This document shows positions 24,665-31,652 of a stretch of DNA of 64,000 nucleotides, piece by piece. Numbering within the stretch: the first letter of the stretch is position 1; each line of letters starts with the position of its first letter. The stretch comes from JBDTME01 sp964583795. Lineage in GTDB: Bacteria > Patescibacteriota > Microgenomatia > UBA1400 > PJMF01. The stretch covers positions 29,539-93,538 of the forward strand of contig CAZOWX010000002.1 in assembly GCA_964583795.1 (NCBI GenBank), read 5' to 3'. The notes below the pieces were generated by a model. The model was not told the DNA's origin and made no database searches. It saw only the letters and a program-made list of their open reading frames with translations. The position numbers were made by a program, and so were the translations under genes.

Positions 24665-24746
24665 TAACAAGTGAATCCGGCTAGTCACCGGCAATCTTTC
24701 ATATAGAAGCTTGAAGCAATCCGCTATCGTTATAACGGATTTTTTT
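24665..24746 (+). ncRNA. Candidate small RNA of about 82 bases
   Basis: An extended -10 box ends at 24658, and a rho-independent terminator lies at 24718-24746 (AATCCG paired with CGGATT, an upper TAT/ATA part and seven T). There is no plus-strand gene just upstream whose message this would end. The interval contains a CCGG-CTAGTCA-CCGG hairpin and no credible open frame. I do not recognise a known RNA family. It could also be a short attenuated leader of the downstream valS unit. Confidence 0.45.
24718..24746 (+). terminator. Rho-independent terminator
   Basis: AATCCG (24718-24723) pairs with CGGATT (24736-24741), with a TAT/ATA extension and a four-base loop, followed by a T run up to 24746. 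It ends the candidate small RNA. Confidence 0.75.
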
Positions 24747-24894
24747 AGAGCTATTTTTAAGAAGGATTGATTTGAGAGGAAATCTTTTAGCGTAACACAG
24801 CTTATAACACGGGTCAAGCAAGGGACACGTGAAAATGGAAATTTTTTTCATTCCGATGTAGGGTTCTTGTCATAATTTCGGACCGATAGTTCGT

Positions 24895-25110
24895 AAATTT
24901 GAAAGACATCTTGAGAAAACGCTCAAAGAAAGTAGAGCTCAACGGGTACGCCCGTCATAGCAGAAAATAAGAGGTTTCAGGTTTCAGCTTTCAGGTGTCA
25001 GGTAATTCCTGAGACCTGACACTCTGACATCCGACACCGAAACTACGATGGTACCGAGTGGAAAGCACTCTCGTATATACTTAATGGAGTATGTAGGAGA
25101 GTGCTTTTTT
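24895..25110 (+). promoter_or_regulatory. T-box-like riboswitch leader before valS
   Basis: The 3' part reproduces the T-box antiterminator: TACGA (25044-25048), the seven-base bulge TGGTACC (25049-25055) that pairs with a tRNA acceptor end, GAGTG-GAAAG-CACTC (25056-25070) and TCGTA (25071-25075). A competing terminator pairs AGCACTCTC (25064-25072) with GAGAGTGCT (25097-25105) followed by a T run. A nine-pair helix at 24995-25003 with 25014-25022 fits stem III. Upstream hairpins near 24911-24926 and 24942-24954 may be a reduced stem I. A GTC followed by A at 24954-24956 is only a tentative valine specifier. The left boundary is a guess. Confidence 0.75.
25062..25110 (+). terminator. Conditional terminator of the T-box leader
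   Basis: AAAGCACTCTC and GAGAGTGCTTT form a long stem with an inner TATACTT/AGTATGTA part, ending in six T. The 5' arm overlaps the antiterminator 3' arm, so the two folds exclude each other. Confidence 0.85.
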
Positions 25111-25339
25111 GTTGCCCGCCGAAGTAGACAGATTTTCAATATGGCTGAACAAGCCCAAAAGTGAAAAATCTGGTACGAAGGAGGGTTAGAAACGTTTGTA
25201 ATCTTGAACAGTCCTGAGAGCTTGCGCCGGCAGGCAGGAATCGAGCACAACGGATTCAGGATCTAAAGTCAGTCTATAATAAAAACAGGCCCAGACTTTC
25301 CGGGCAACTTAAAGAAGTTAATTAAAATAAGGAACAACT
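25111..25339 (+). other. Spacer between the T-box terminator and valS
   Basis: No gene is seen. A TATAAT box at 25275-25280 could be a second, leader-free promoter for valS. An AAGGAAC ribosome site precedes the ATG at 25340. A GGATTCAGGATCTAAAGTCAG repeat fragment (kept here in part) lies near 25253-25272. Confidence 0.5.
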
Positions 25340-28105
25340 ATGCAGAAAAACTTTGACCACAACCAATCAGAAACCCACACTTACGAACTTTGGGAAAAAG
25401 CTGGAGCATTTAATCCGGACGAGGTAAAAAGGATGAGGGAGGATCAAAAAGGACAGATCCCGTATCGCCACGCTCCTCACGGTCGCTTGGCAGTACGGGA
25501 TGACAAAGACGATTTAAAAAGTGTATCGTCTTTGTCAACACCACACTCCAAGCGTCAACAACTCAACAACTCAACCACTCAACAACCATTCTCCATCATC
25601 ATGCCTCCTCCCAATGCCAACGACCCGTTGCATGTGGGTCACGCGATGTTCATCAGCATCGAAGATATTTTGATCCGCTATCATCGCATGAAGGGTGATG
25701 ACACAATCTGGATCCCAGGGACTGATCACGCTGGTATCGAAACACAGTTCGTCTTCGAAAAAAAACTTGCCAAACAAGGTAAAAGCCGGTTTAACTTTGA
25801 TCGAGACACTCTCTACAAAATGATTTGGGATTACGTCCAAGAAAATTCAGGAGTCGCTGTCGATCAAATGAAAAAGCTTGGTGCAAGTGCCGACTGGTCA
25901 CGGTTTACGTTCACACTCGATCCATCCGTCGTAAAGTTTGTGACAAACACTTTCAAAAAAATGCATCAGGATGGACTCGTTTACCGCGATCAAAAACTGG
26001 TGCATTATTGCGTCAAATGTGGTACCAGCTACTCAGAACTTGAAGTGGTTCACAAAGAACAAACGGATAAATTGTATTACCTCAAATATGGCCCGTTTAC
26101 TCTTGCCACAACTCGGCCTGAAACGAAGTTTGCCGACACTGCGGTGGCAGTTCATCCAGATGATACTCGCTACAAAAAATATATTGGAACTGAAATTGAA
26201 GTCGAGGGACTGACCAGCAAGTTCAAGATGAAAGTCATCGCCGACGAGTATGTCGATAGTGAATTTGGAACAGGTGTCGTGAAGATTACTCCCTACCACG
26301 ACTTTAACGACTACGAAGTTTGGCAACGACATAAAAATGAAATTCCTGCACCAAAACAAGTCATTGGCTTTGACGGGAAGTTAACCGCTATTGCTGGAAA
26401 GTATGCTGGAATGAAAGTCAAAGCTGCTCGAGATCTGATTGAAAAAGACTTGCAAGAAAAAGGCTTACTGGAAAAAGTGAATAACAACTATCTGCACACT
26501 GTTGGGGTATGTTATCGCTGTGGAACGGTTCTCGAACCACTCCCCTTGCCTCAATTTTTTATCAAAGTAAAAGATAAAACCAATAATCTGACACAAAAAG
26601 TGTTGGAAGTTTTAGATAAAAAAGAGACCAAGATTTATGGAGCTGGTCGAGAAAAAATTTTAAGAAACTGGTTGGAAAACCTTAAAGATTGGAACATCAG
26701 TCGCCAAATTGTGTGGGGAATTCGGATTCCGGTGTGGTACCCGGTGGAAGGAAATGAAGAGAAAATTTCCGTGTCGTTCATCAATCAAAAAGGAGAGTTT
26801 CAAAAAAACGAAACCGTAAAACAACGACTCGACGAAGGCTACACGATAGAAGAGATGAAGAAAGGATTGCAACAAGTCTATCCGTCAGCTGAATTGGATT
26901 TTGTTGTGGCAACAGAGGATCCTGGAATCGATAAGTCAAAGGGCAAAAGTCAAAAGTCAAACAGCACAACAACCCAACCACACGACCACACGACAACACG
27001 ACCACACGACAACACGTCCACAATGTTGGAGTCTGCTACAAGCTACAAGCCACAAGCTTCAAGCAAACGCGCCTCATCGGTTTCCTACTTTCCAGAAACC
27101 GACACGTTTGACACTTGGTTTTCATCAGGACAGTGGCCAGTCGTCACTTTAAAGACCAACAACTCAACAACACAACAACACAACAACGACTCTGATTTCG
27201 ACCGGTTTTATCCAACCACTGTCATGGAGACTGCCTACGACATTTTGCTGTTCTGGGTAATGCGTATGATGATGATGGGCATTTACTTGGAAAATAAAAC
27301 ACCGTTTGAGCATGTCTACTTGCATGGGCTCGTCCGCGATGAAAAAGGTCAAAAGATGAGCAAGAGTAAAGGCAATGTGATCAACCCACTGGAGTTTGTG
27401 AGTAAATACGGCGCGGATGCCGTCAGAATGGCTCTGGTAATGTCCTCTACTCCGGGTTCTGATAGCGCTGTGGGGGAAAATAAAATCAAAGGCATGCGCA
27501 ACTTTTCCAATAAGATTTGGAATGCCTCTCGTTTTGTAATGATGGCATTGGACGAACAGAGTAATGCCTCTTATTCAAGAGAGAATCTGCAAATGGAAAA
27601 GTCAAAAGTCAAAAGTCAAAAGTCAAGAGACGACCAAGTTTCTTTTCCTCAGCTGGAAAATCAGAATGATATTCAAGAAGGAAACCGTCATCCCGGCGAA
27701 AGCCGGGATCCAGTGAAGTCTGCAACCGATGTTCAAAAAGACGACGGGGTCCTTCTCCGCCAGTCGGCGGATCAGGATGACAGTGCCTTTAAAAAAAGAC
27801 TTCAAGAAGTATCTGACGCTGTCTCAGACCATTTAGAAAAACTGCGTCCCGGTCAAGCTGCAGAGCTGGTCTACAACGAGTTTTGGCACTGGTTTTGTGA
27901 TGTGTGTATCGAAGATCAGAAAAAAGGCAATCTTTCGCGAGGCGCTTTGTTAGAAGGGCTGATTACTTTTCTCAAACTCCTCCACCCATTCGTCCCATTC
28001 GTCACTGAAGCACTCTGGCAAGAGCTCTGGCAAGGAGGTGATGATACGATGAAAGAAATGATGGGAAGTGGGTTGCTAATCGTGGCAGACTGGCCAGGGA
28101 AGTAG
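25340..28105 (+). CDS. valS: Valyl-tRNA synthetase with four in-frame repeat inserts
   Basis: This class I synthetase charges tRNA-Val. It has the HIGH-type motif PPPNANDPLHVGHAM near residue 90, the editing domain (LATTRPETKFADTAVAVHP), zinc-like CVKCGTSY and CYRCGTVLEP, the catalytic DTWFSSGQWP, and KMSKSKGN near 672. The enzyme core appears compact, because about 150 of its 921 residues are low-complexity inserts: residues about 38-83, 532-580, 605-618 and 752-815. These encode an 87-base double-hairpin element, CAAC tracts, AGTCAAA runs and a CCCGGCGAAAGCCGGG palindrome read as RHPGESRDP. All lie between conserved blocks and keep the frame. A T-box-like leader precedes the gene. Confidence 0.95.
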   Translation: MQKNFDHNQSETHTYELWEKAGAFNPDEVKRMREDQKGQIPYRHAPHGRLAVRDDKDDLKSVSSLSTPHSKRQQLNNSTTQQPFSIIMPPPNANDPLHVGHAMFISIEDILIRYHRMKGDDTIWIPGTDHAGIETQFVFEKKLAKQGKSRFNFDRDTLYKMIWDYVQENSGVAVDQMKKLGASADWSRFTFTLDPSVVKFVTNTFKKMHQDGLVYRDQKLVHYCVKCGTSYSELEVVHKEQTDKLYYLKYGPFTLATTRPETKFADTAVAVHPDDTRYKKYIGTEIEVEGLTSKFKMKVIADEYVDSEFGTGVVKITPYHDFNDYEVWQRHKNEIPAPKQVIGFDGKLTAIAGKYAGMKVKAARDLIEKDLQEKGLLEKVNNNYLHTVGVCYRCGTVLEPLPLPQFFIKVKDKTNNLTQKVLEVLDKKETKIYGAGREKILRNWLENLKDWNISRQIVWGIRIPVWYPVEGNEEKISVSFINQKGEFQKNETVKQRLDEGYTIEEMKKGLQQVYPSAELDFVVATEDPGIDKSKGKSQKSNSTTTQPHDHTTTRPHDNTSTMLESATSYKPQASSKRASSVSYFPETDTFDTWFSSGQWPVVTLKTNNSTTQQHNNDSDFDRFYPTTVMETAYDILLFWVMRMMMMGIYLENKTPFEHVYLHGLVRDEKGQKMSKSKGNVINPLEFVSKYGADAVRMALVMSSTPGSDSAVGENKIKGMRNFSNKIWNASRFVMMALDEQSNASYSRENLQMEKSKVKSQKSRDDQVSFPQLENQNDIQEGNRHPGESRDPVKSATDVQKDDGVLLRQSADQDDSAFKKRLQEVSDAVSDHLEKLRPGQAAELVYNEFWHWFCDVCIEDQKKGNLSRGALLEGLITFLKLLHPFVPFVTEALWQELWQGGDDTMKEMMGSGLLIVADWPGK
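25456..25542 (+). repeat. Double-hairpin element in valS (RPE-like), copy A
   Basis: This 87-base element aligns with 55509-55595 inside recF at about 76 of 87 positions by my hand count. Hairpin 1 pairs ATCCCGTA (25457-25464) with TACGGGAT (25494-25501). Hairpin 2 pairs TGACAAAGACGAT (25501-25513) with ATCGTCTTTGTCA (25525-25537). It is read as RHAPHGRLAVRDDKD and KSVSSLSTP, in the same frame as in recF. Confidence 0.9.
25556..25589 (+). repeat. CAAC-rich tract inside valS, insert 1
   Basis: CAACAACTCAACAACTCAAC with following CCACTCAACAACC directly follows the double-hairpin element and precedes the PPPNAND motif region. Confidence 0.85.
26934..27064 (+). repeat. Mixed simple tracts inside valS, insert 2
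   Basis: AGTCAAAGGGCAAAAGTCAA (26934 on), CAACAACCCAACCACACGAC (26964 on) and a CAAGCTACAAGCCACAAGC run (27038-27056) follow one another in frame. All three types also occur as intergenic tracts. Confidence 0.8.
27159..27188 (+). repeat. CAAC-rich tract inside valS, insert 3
   Basis: CCAACAACTCAACAACACAA and further CAAC units lie a few codons after the conserved DTWFSSGQWP block. Confidence 0.85.
27598..27790 (+). repeat. Simple tract and palindromes inside valS, insert 4
   Basis: An AAAGTCAAAAGTCAAAAGTC run (27598-27627) is followed by the palindrome CGTCATCCCGGCGAAAGCCG continuing to 27711, read as RHPGESRDP, and by a GGGTCCTTCTCCGCCAGTCGG / GGATCAGGATGAC half-element near 27747-27781. 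It sits between the catalytic core and the anticodon-binding helices. Confidence 0.85.
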
Positions 28106-28142
28106 TTGTGAGTGGTCAGTTGTTGGTCTTACCGCTGACGGA

Positions 28143-28976
28143 TCAGTTGGTGCCAATGCGTTGTTTGGAGGATTCAAGGATCCCTACTACAGCTCTTGCT
28201 GTATGCCCTTTATCATCTGGCATTGAGTACCCCCACTTCTTAGCAGTTGTACTTAATACTTCATGAGCACTGTATCCAGGATACAAAAGTGTCATTGAAT
28301 CAATACTTCGAGGATCATCGGAAACAAAGTAGTCCGGGTGAGGGCAAACGCCACTATCTGAAACCTCTATAATGTGCTGAAATTCATATTCAACCCCTCC
28401 CCGAACCAAGACTCCATATTTAGACTCAATATTCGCTTTTTGCAAAATTGCCTTCAAATTATCAGCTGTTTGAACATTTGCTGAAATGAATTCAATAACG
28501 ATTTCTTGACCGGATAAAGCGATTCGCAATTGTCCATCAATTCCATTTGTTGAGATTGTAATACTTTCTCTATTAATTCCGACTTTCTCTAGCTCTGCTA
28601 TGATGTCCACAGCTGGTTGAACAGTCCTTGCATATTTTAAAAGTCCTAAGCGAGCTTTATTTGAATCTACAACTGCAAGAACGTCTTCAACTGATTGAAA
28701 TAAATCATCATTGAATCCCTCTTGTTTGTTTTTTGCTAAAAAGGGATTATTATCGACAAGAATTATTCTTTTCGAGCCTGAAACTAACAAGGCTGTAACA
28801 ATATCTCCACCAGATCCAATGTAGATCAACGGCATAGTACTTGCTTCAGGGAGTTCTCTGAGTAAAGAATCCTTCACTTGTAACGTAAATCTTAGGTTTT
28901 CCTTTTCATTTGTTTTAAGTTGATCAAGCTTACGACAAATCGTCTCAACAATAATTGATTCTTTACCATCGTTCAT
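28143..28976 (-). CDS. Uncharacterised protein with Rossmann-like N-terminal segment
   Basis: The 277-residue protein contains MPLIYIGSGGDIVTALLVSG near residue 45 and KRIILVDNNPF, which look like the first two strands of a methyltransferase-like Rossmann fold. The acidic residue after strand 2 fits. The rest has no motif I recognise; the C-terminal part has CPHPDYFVSDDPRSIDSM and YPGYSAHEVL. It stands alone between valS (convergent) and a divergent small membrane protein gene. An S-adenosylmethionine enzyme is possible but not shown. Confidence 0.55.
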   Translation of the reverse strand: MNDGKESIIVETICRKLDQLKTNEKENLRFTLQVKDSLLRELPEASTMPLIYIGSGGDIVTALLVSGSKRIILVDNNPFLAKNKQEGFNDDLFQSVEDVLAVVDSNKARLGLLKYARTVQPAVDIIAELEKVGINRESITISTNGIDGQLRIALSGQEIVIEFISANVQTADNLKAILQKANIESKYGVLVRGGVEYEFQHIIEVSDSGVCPHPDYFVSDDPRSIDSMTLLYPGYSAHEVLSTTAKKWGYSMPDDKGHTARAVVGILESSKQRIGTN

Positions 28977-29194
28977 ACAAGATGATTAAAAAAGTAACTT
29001 ATTAGCAATGGTACGTTAAAGCAAAAAGGAAAACAAACATCCATATCTTTGGTAAGAATTCATCATTTCCATACAGTAAACTCGCATTCGTTCATACTGC
29101 GGAGAAGCAAGCAAACCAACATCCTTCTAAGGCTTTCTCCATAATCCATAATCCATAATCCACATTCCCCCTCCTCCTGCTACAATATTCAGAG

Positions 29195-29659
29195 ATGGAA
29201 TCGCTTGCTTTATTTTTCTTTACCTTGCGTTTGTCGCTCGCATTACTGAGTGAGTTTTTTTTCGTGGCTGTGCGCTTGCTGATGGGCACAAAAACGTTTT
29301 TCTTATCGTTTTTCCTATCATTAGTCGTTGCGAGTTCGTGGACCGTACAATTGGTGTTCCCAACTCCTCCACCGCAACCACAGGTGGTCATCCTCAAGGA
29401 TCGTCAAGCGGTTGAGACACGTATTGCCTTTTGGGAAAGTTTGTCCGCAGTATCACCGACGCGCGATATCTTTCTCAACTTGGAAAAACTCTATCGTTAC
29501 ATTGATGAAAATGATCGCGCACTGCTCTATCGCAAACGCGCGTTTGAACTGGACCCAAATAATCCGGAGTTTGTGAATGATGAGTGGTTGTGGGAGGAGG
29601 AAGAGACCGCTTCACAAGCAGCCAGTCCTTCAGCTACGGTCGGAAGTGAAAGTCTTTAG
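29195..29659 (+). CDS. Small membrane-anchored TPR-like protein
   Basis: This 154-residue protein has two hydrophobic helices in the first 55 residues (SLALFFFTLRLSLALLSEFF and FFLSFFLSLVVASSWTVQL). A Pro-rich linker and a helical part follow (TRDIFLNLEKLYRYIDENDR, ALLYRKRAFELDPNNPEFV) that reads like one or two tetratricopeptide repeats. It may be a small membrane scaffold. A TACAAT box ends eight bases before the ATG, without a ribosome site, so the message is probably leaderless. Confidence 0.65.
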   Translation: MESLALFFFTLRLSLALLSEFFFVAVRLLMGTKTFFLSFFLSLVVASSWTVQLVFPTPPPQPQVVILKDRQAVETRIAFWESLSAVSPTRDIFLNLEKLYRYIDENDRALLYRKRAFELDPNNPEFVNDEWLWEEEETASQAASPSATVGSESL

Positions 29660-30505
29660 TGCCTAGTCTATAGTCTTTAGAAGTTGTGGAGTAACCGTGT
29701 TGCTCTTCCTTCGCCAAAGGCTACAGAGCACACAGTAAGTTGTTGCAAAAGTGAAAATGATTTTCATTCGTACAAATCTCCCTTCTTTTGACTCCTTCAC
29801 AAACCAGTCCACTTCCGTCATCCCGACGAAAGTCGGGATCTAAAGTCAGAGTTCTTTGGGATTGTTTGAAAAAATATTCTTTTAATTCCTCAACGGTTTT
29901 TTCATTGTATTGAAATTAAGGAAATGGATCCCGGCCTTGCGCCACCGCTAAAGCTTTATGCGACACGCGGTCGCCGGGATGACGACTTTTTAGTTTTTTT
30001 GCTTTCGAATAAGTTTTTCACAAATTAAAACGCAGTATCCTGTTGGAATGCGAAATAGTATTGAGATAAAAAGGAAACGCTTGTCATCCTTGCGGAGGCG
30101 AGGATCTGACTGTAAATGGCTTTGGAGTCAGGTCCTCGATACTTGGCCCGCCCTGGGCGGGCCAGGTTCAAGGATGACAACTTTTTTATTGTAGTGGCTT
30201 TTGAAATAGTTTTTCTCAATCATCTCTCTGTATTTTCCGAAATGACGACTTTTTAGGTTTTTTGCTTTCAAAATACTAAGTTTTCCTCAATCAACTCTCC
30301 GATTTCGACGGCTTTACTCGATCGAGCTGAGCTCAACGGGTTCATTCATCGGGTCAAGGATGACGACTTTTTTATTTTTGCGGTTTCGAAATTGACTTTC
30401 TAGGCTTGGTCCAGACCTCATCGAGACGGCTGAAAAAGTAAAGATAAAGAACGTAAAACAACAAAAAAGGGCTCCTTTCGGAGCCCTTAAGTCGTTGAAA
30501 TTTTA
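29660..30505. other. Repeat-rich spacer without genes
   Basis: This ~850-base stretch holds no credible protein gene. It carries CGTCATCCCGACGAAAGTCGG (in part, 29817-29841), a GGATCCCGGCC...GGTCGCCGGGAT palindrome (29925-29980), four GGATGACGAC-type repeats (29976-30009, 30171-30207, 30241-30270, 30357-30390) and composite GATCCTCGAT elements near 30085-30180 and 30297-30366. It is the densest repeat cluster of the window. Confidence 0.75.
30463..30490 (-). terminator. Rho-independent terminator after the small basic protein gene
   Basis: On the minus strand AAGGGCTCCGAAAGGAGCCC is followed by a T run. It lies 15 bases past the stop of the 61-residue protein gene. Confidence 0.88.
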
Positions 30506-30691
30506 CTACTCTTTTTGAGCTCTGCGAGCACAAGCAGCTTGAGATCTTACTTGAATAGCTTTAGTTATATCGGAATCATTGTTCAAAGCAGAAATTGCAT
30601 CTGCAGTAACTCTTCTCCCTTTTTCAAACTGGGCTATTGGAATTCCACTAACTCTAAAACGTTGAATTTCTCTATTTCCATTTTTGCTCAT
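30506..30691 (-). CDS. Small basic uncharacterised protein
   Basis: The 61-residue product starts MSKNGNREIQRFRVSGIPIA and is rich in Arg, Ala and Ser, with two cysteines (one in QAACARR). I do not recognise it. It is probably a real gene: AAAAGGAG lies at normal distance before the ATG, and a strong terminator follows the stop. It lies 77 bases downstream of rplY in the same direction. The size and charge would suit a nucleic-acid or ribosome-associated protein, but this is speculation. Confidence 0.6.
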   Translation of the reverse strand: MSKNGNREIQRFRVSGIPIAQFEKGRRVTADAISALNNDSDITKAIQVRSQAACARRAQKE

Positions 30692-30768
30692 ATTTTCTCC
30701 TTTTTAATAACACTCACAAGCCTGTATTATACTACAAACTCAGCACAGTGTCAACTCTTATAGGACTA

Positions 30769-31461
30769 TTATTCTTTCTTCTCTTCTGCCTGGGCGGCAT
30801 CTGAAGTGGCCGTCTGCTCAGCAGCAGGTTTTTCACCCTCGGCTGCAGCTGCGCCTTCGGCAGCTTCTTCTGCTGGAGCTTCAGCTGGCTCCTCGGCCAT
30901 TTGCTGTACTTCTTGGATCTGCACTAGTACTTCGTCTGGTTCTAAATCAAGAGTGAGTTTCTCTGGATCAGCCTTCAATTCTTTCACGGTGAACTCTTGA
31001 CCAATTTCAGTAAACAACGCTAAATCGATCTGGAAAGCATCTGGGAAGTCGGTTGGCAACGCCTCGACTTCGATCTCCTCATGCATCAAGTTCACACTGG
31101 CATCTTTCACCAAAAGCTCGCCAATCAGCTCAACAGGGACTGCTGCACTGACTTTTTCTTTCAAAGAAACTTGACGGAATGACACGTGAACCAGTTTTTT
31201 GGTCAGCGGATTGTACTCGACACTGTCAACTAAAGTCGGTCGGGTTTGCTTTTCCTCGCCAACTTGCAGATACACGACTGCGGTCTCTCCAGCATCTTTG
31301 TAGATTTGAGAAAATGCCTTGGCTTCCACACTGATCGCCACCGGCTCTTTAATCTTTCCTGAAATATTGGCTGGAACTTGACCCGAGACACGAAGTCTTT
31401 TGGTTTTTTTGCCAAAAAGATCACGCTTAACTGCTTTGAGGTTGTACTGCTGGGTAGTCAT
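30769..31461 (-). CDS. rplY: Ribosomal protein bL25 (CTC form)
   Basis: This protein binds 5S rRNA in the large ribosomal subunit. The 230 residues fit the longer TL5/CTC form: an N-terminal L25 domain (YNLKAVKRDLFGKKTKRLR, PANISG) and a C-terminal beta domain (AVPVELIGELLVKDASVNLM), ending in an Ala/Glu/Pro-rich tail of about 45 residues. The gene is followed by the small basic protein. Upstream lies a long spacer of TTGTTGGGTTGTTAG tracts, which are the reverse of the CAAC tracts found inside other genes. Confidence 0.92.
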   Translation of the reverse strand: MTTQQYNLKAVKRDLFGKKTKRLRVSGQVPANISGKIKEPVAISVEAKAFSQIYKDAGETAVVYLQVGEEKQTRPTLVDSVEYNPLTKKLVHVSFRQVSLKEKVSAAVPVELIGELLVKDASVNLMHEEIEVEALPTDFPDAFQIDLALFTEIGQEFTVKELKADPEKLTLDLEPDEVLVQIQEVQQMAEEPAEAPAEEAAEGAAAAEGEKPAAEQTATSDAAQAEEKKE

Positions 31462-31473
31462 ATTTTTGTTGTT

Positions 31474-31645
31474 GGGTTGTTAGTTGTTAGGTTGTTAGGT
31501 TGTTAGAGACAAGCGAGCGCATATTGTACCAAGTTTTTTAGAGAATCTCTAGAGGGTGTCGCTTGCTTTGAGTTGTTGGGTGATTGAGTTGTTAGGTTGT
31601 TAACAACTTAACAACCCAACAACTTGCTCGCCGGCGAGGCGAGCA
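31474..31645 (-). repeat. Intergenic CAAC/TTGTTG tracts
   Basis: TTGTTGGGTTGTTAGTTGTT with related units (31474-31505) and a second block at 31573-31645 lie between rplY and the DUF4012 gene. The second contains both orientations, TTAGGTTGTTAACAACTTAA, and a small CTCGCCGGCGAGG hairpin. These are the intergenic form of the tracts in coding regions. Confidence 0.8.
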
Positions 31646-31652
31646 CAACAAC

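Noticed and set aside
25111..25250. Minus-strand frame between the T-box and valS
   Set aside because: It covers the terminator and repeat pieces and has no ribosome site or recognisable sequence.
26934..27192. Inserts in valS considered as an intein or intron
   Set aside because: They are short, low-complexity and lack splicing motifs or intron structure, and they keep the frame without need of removal.
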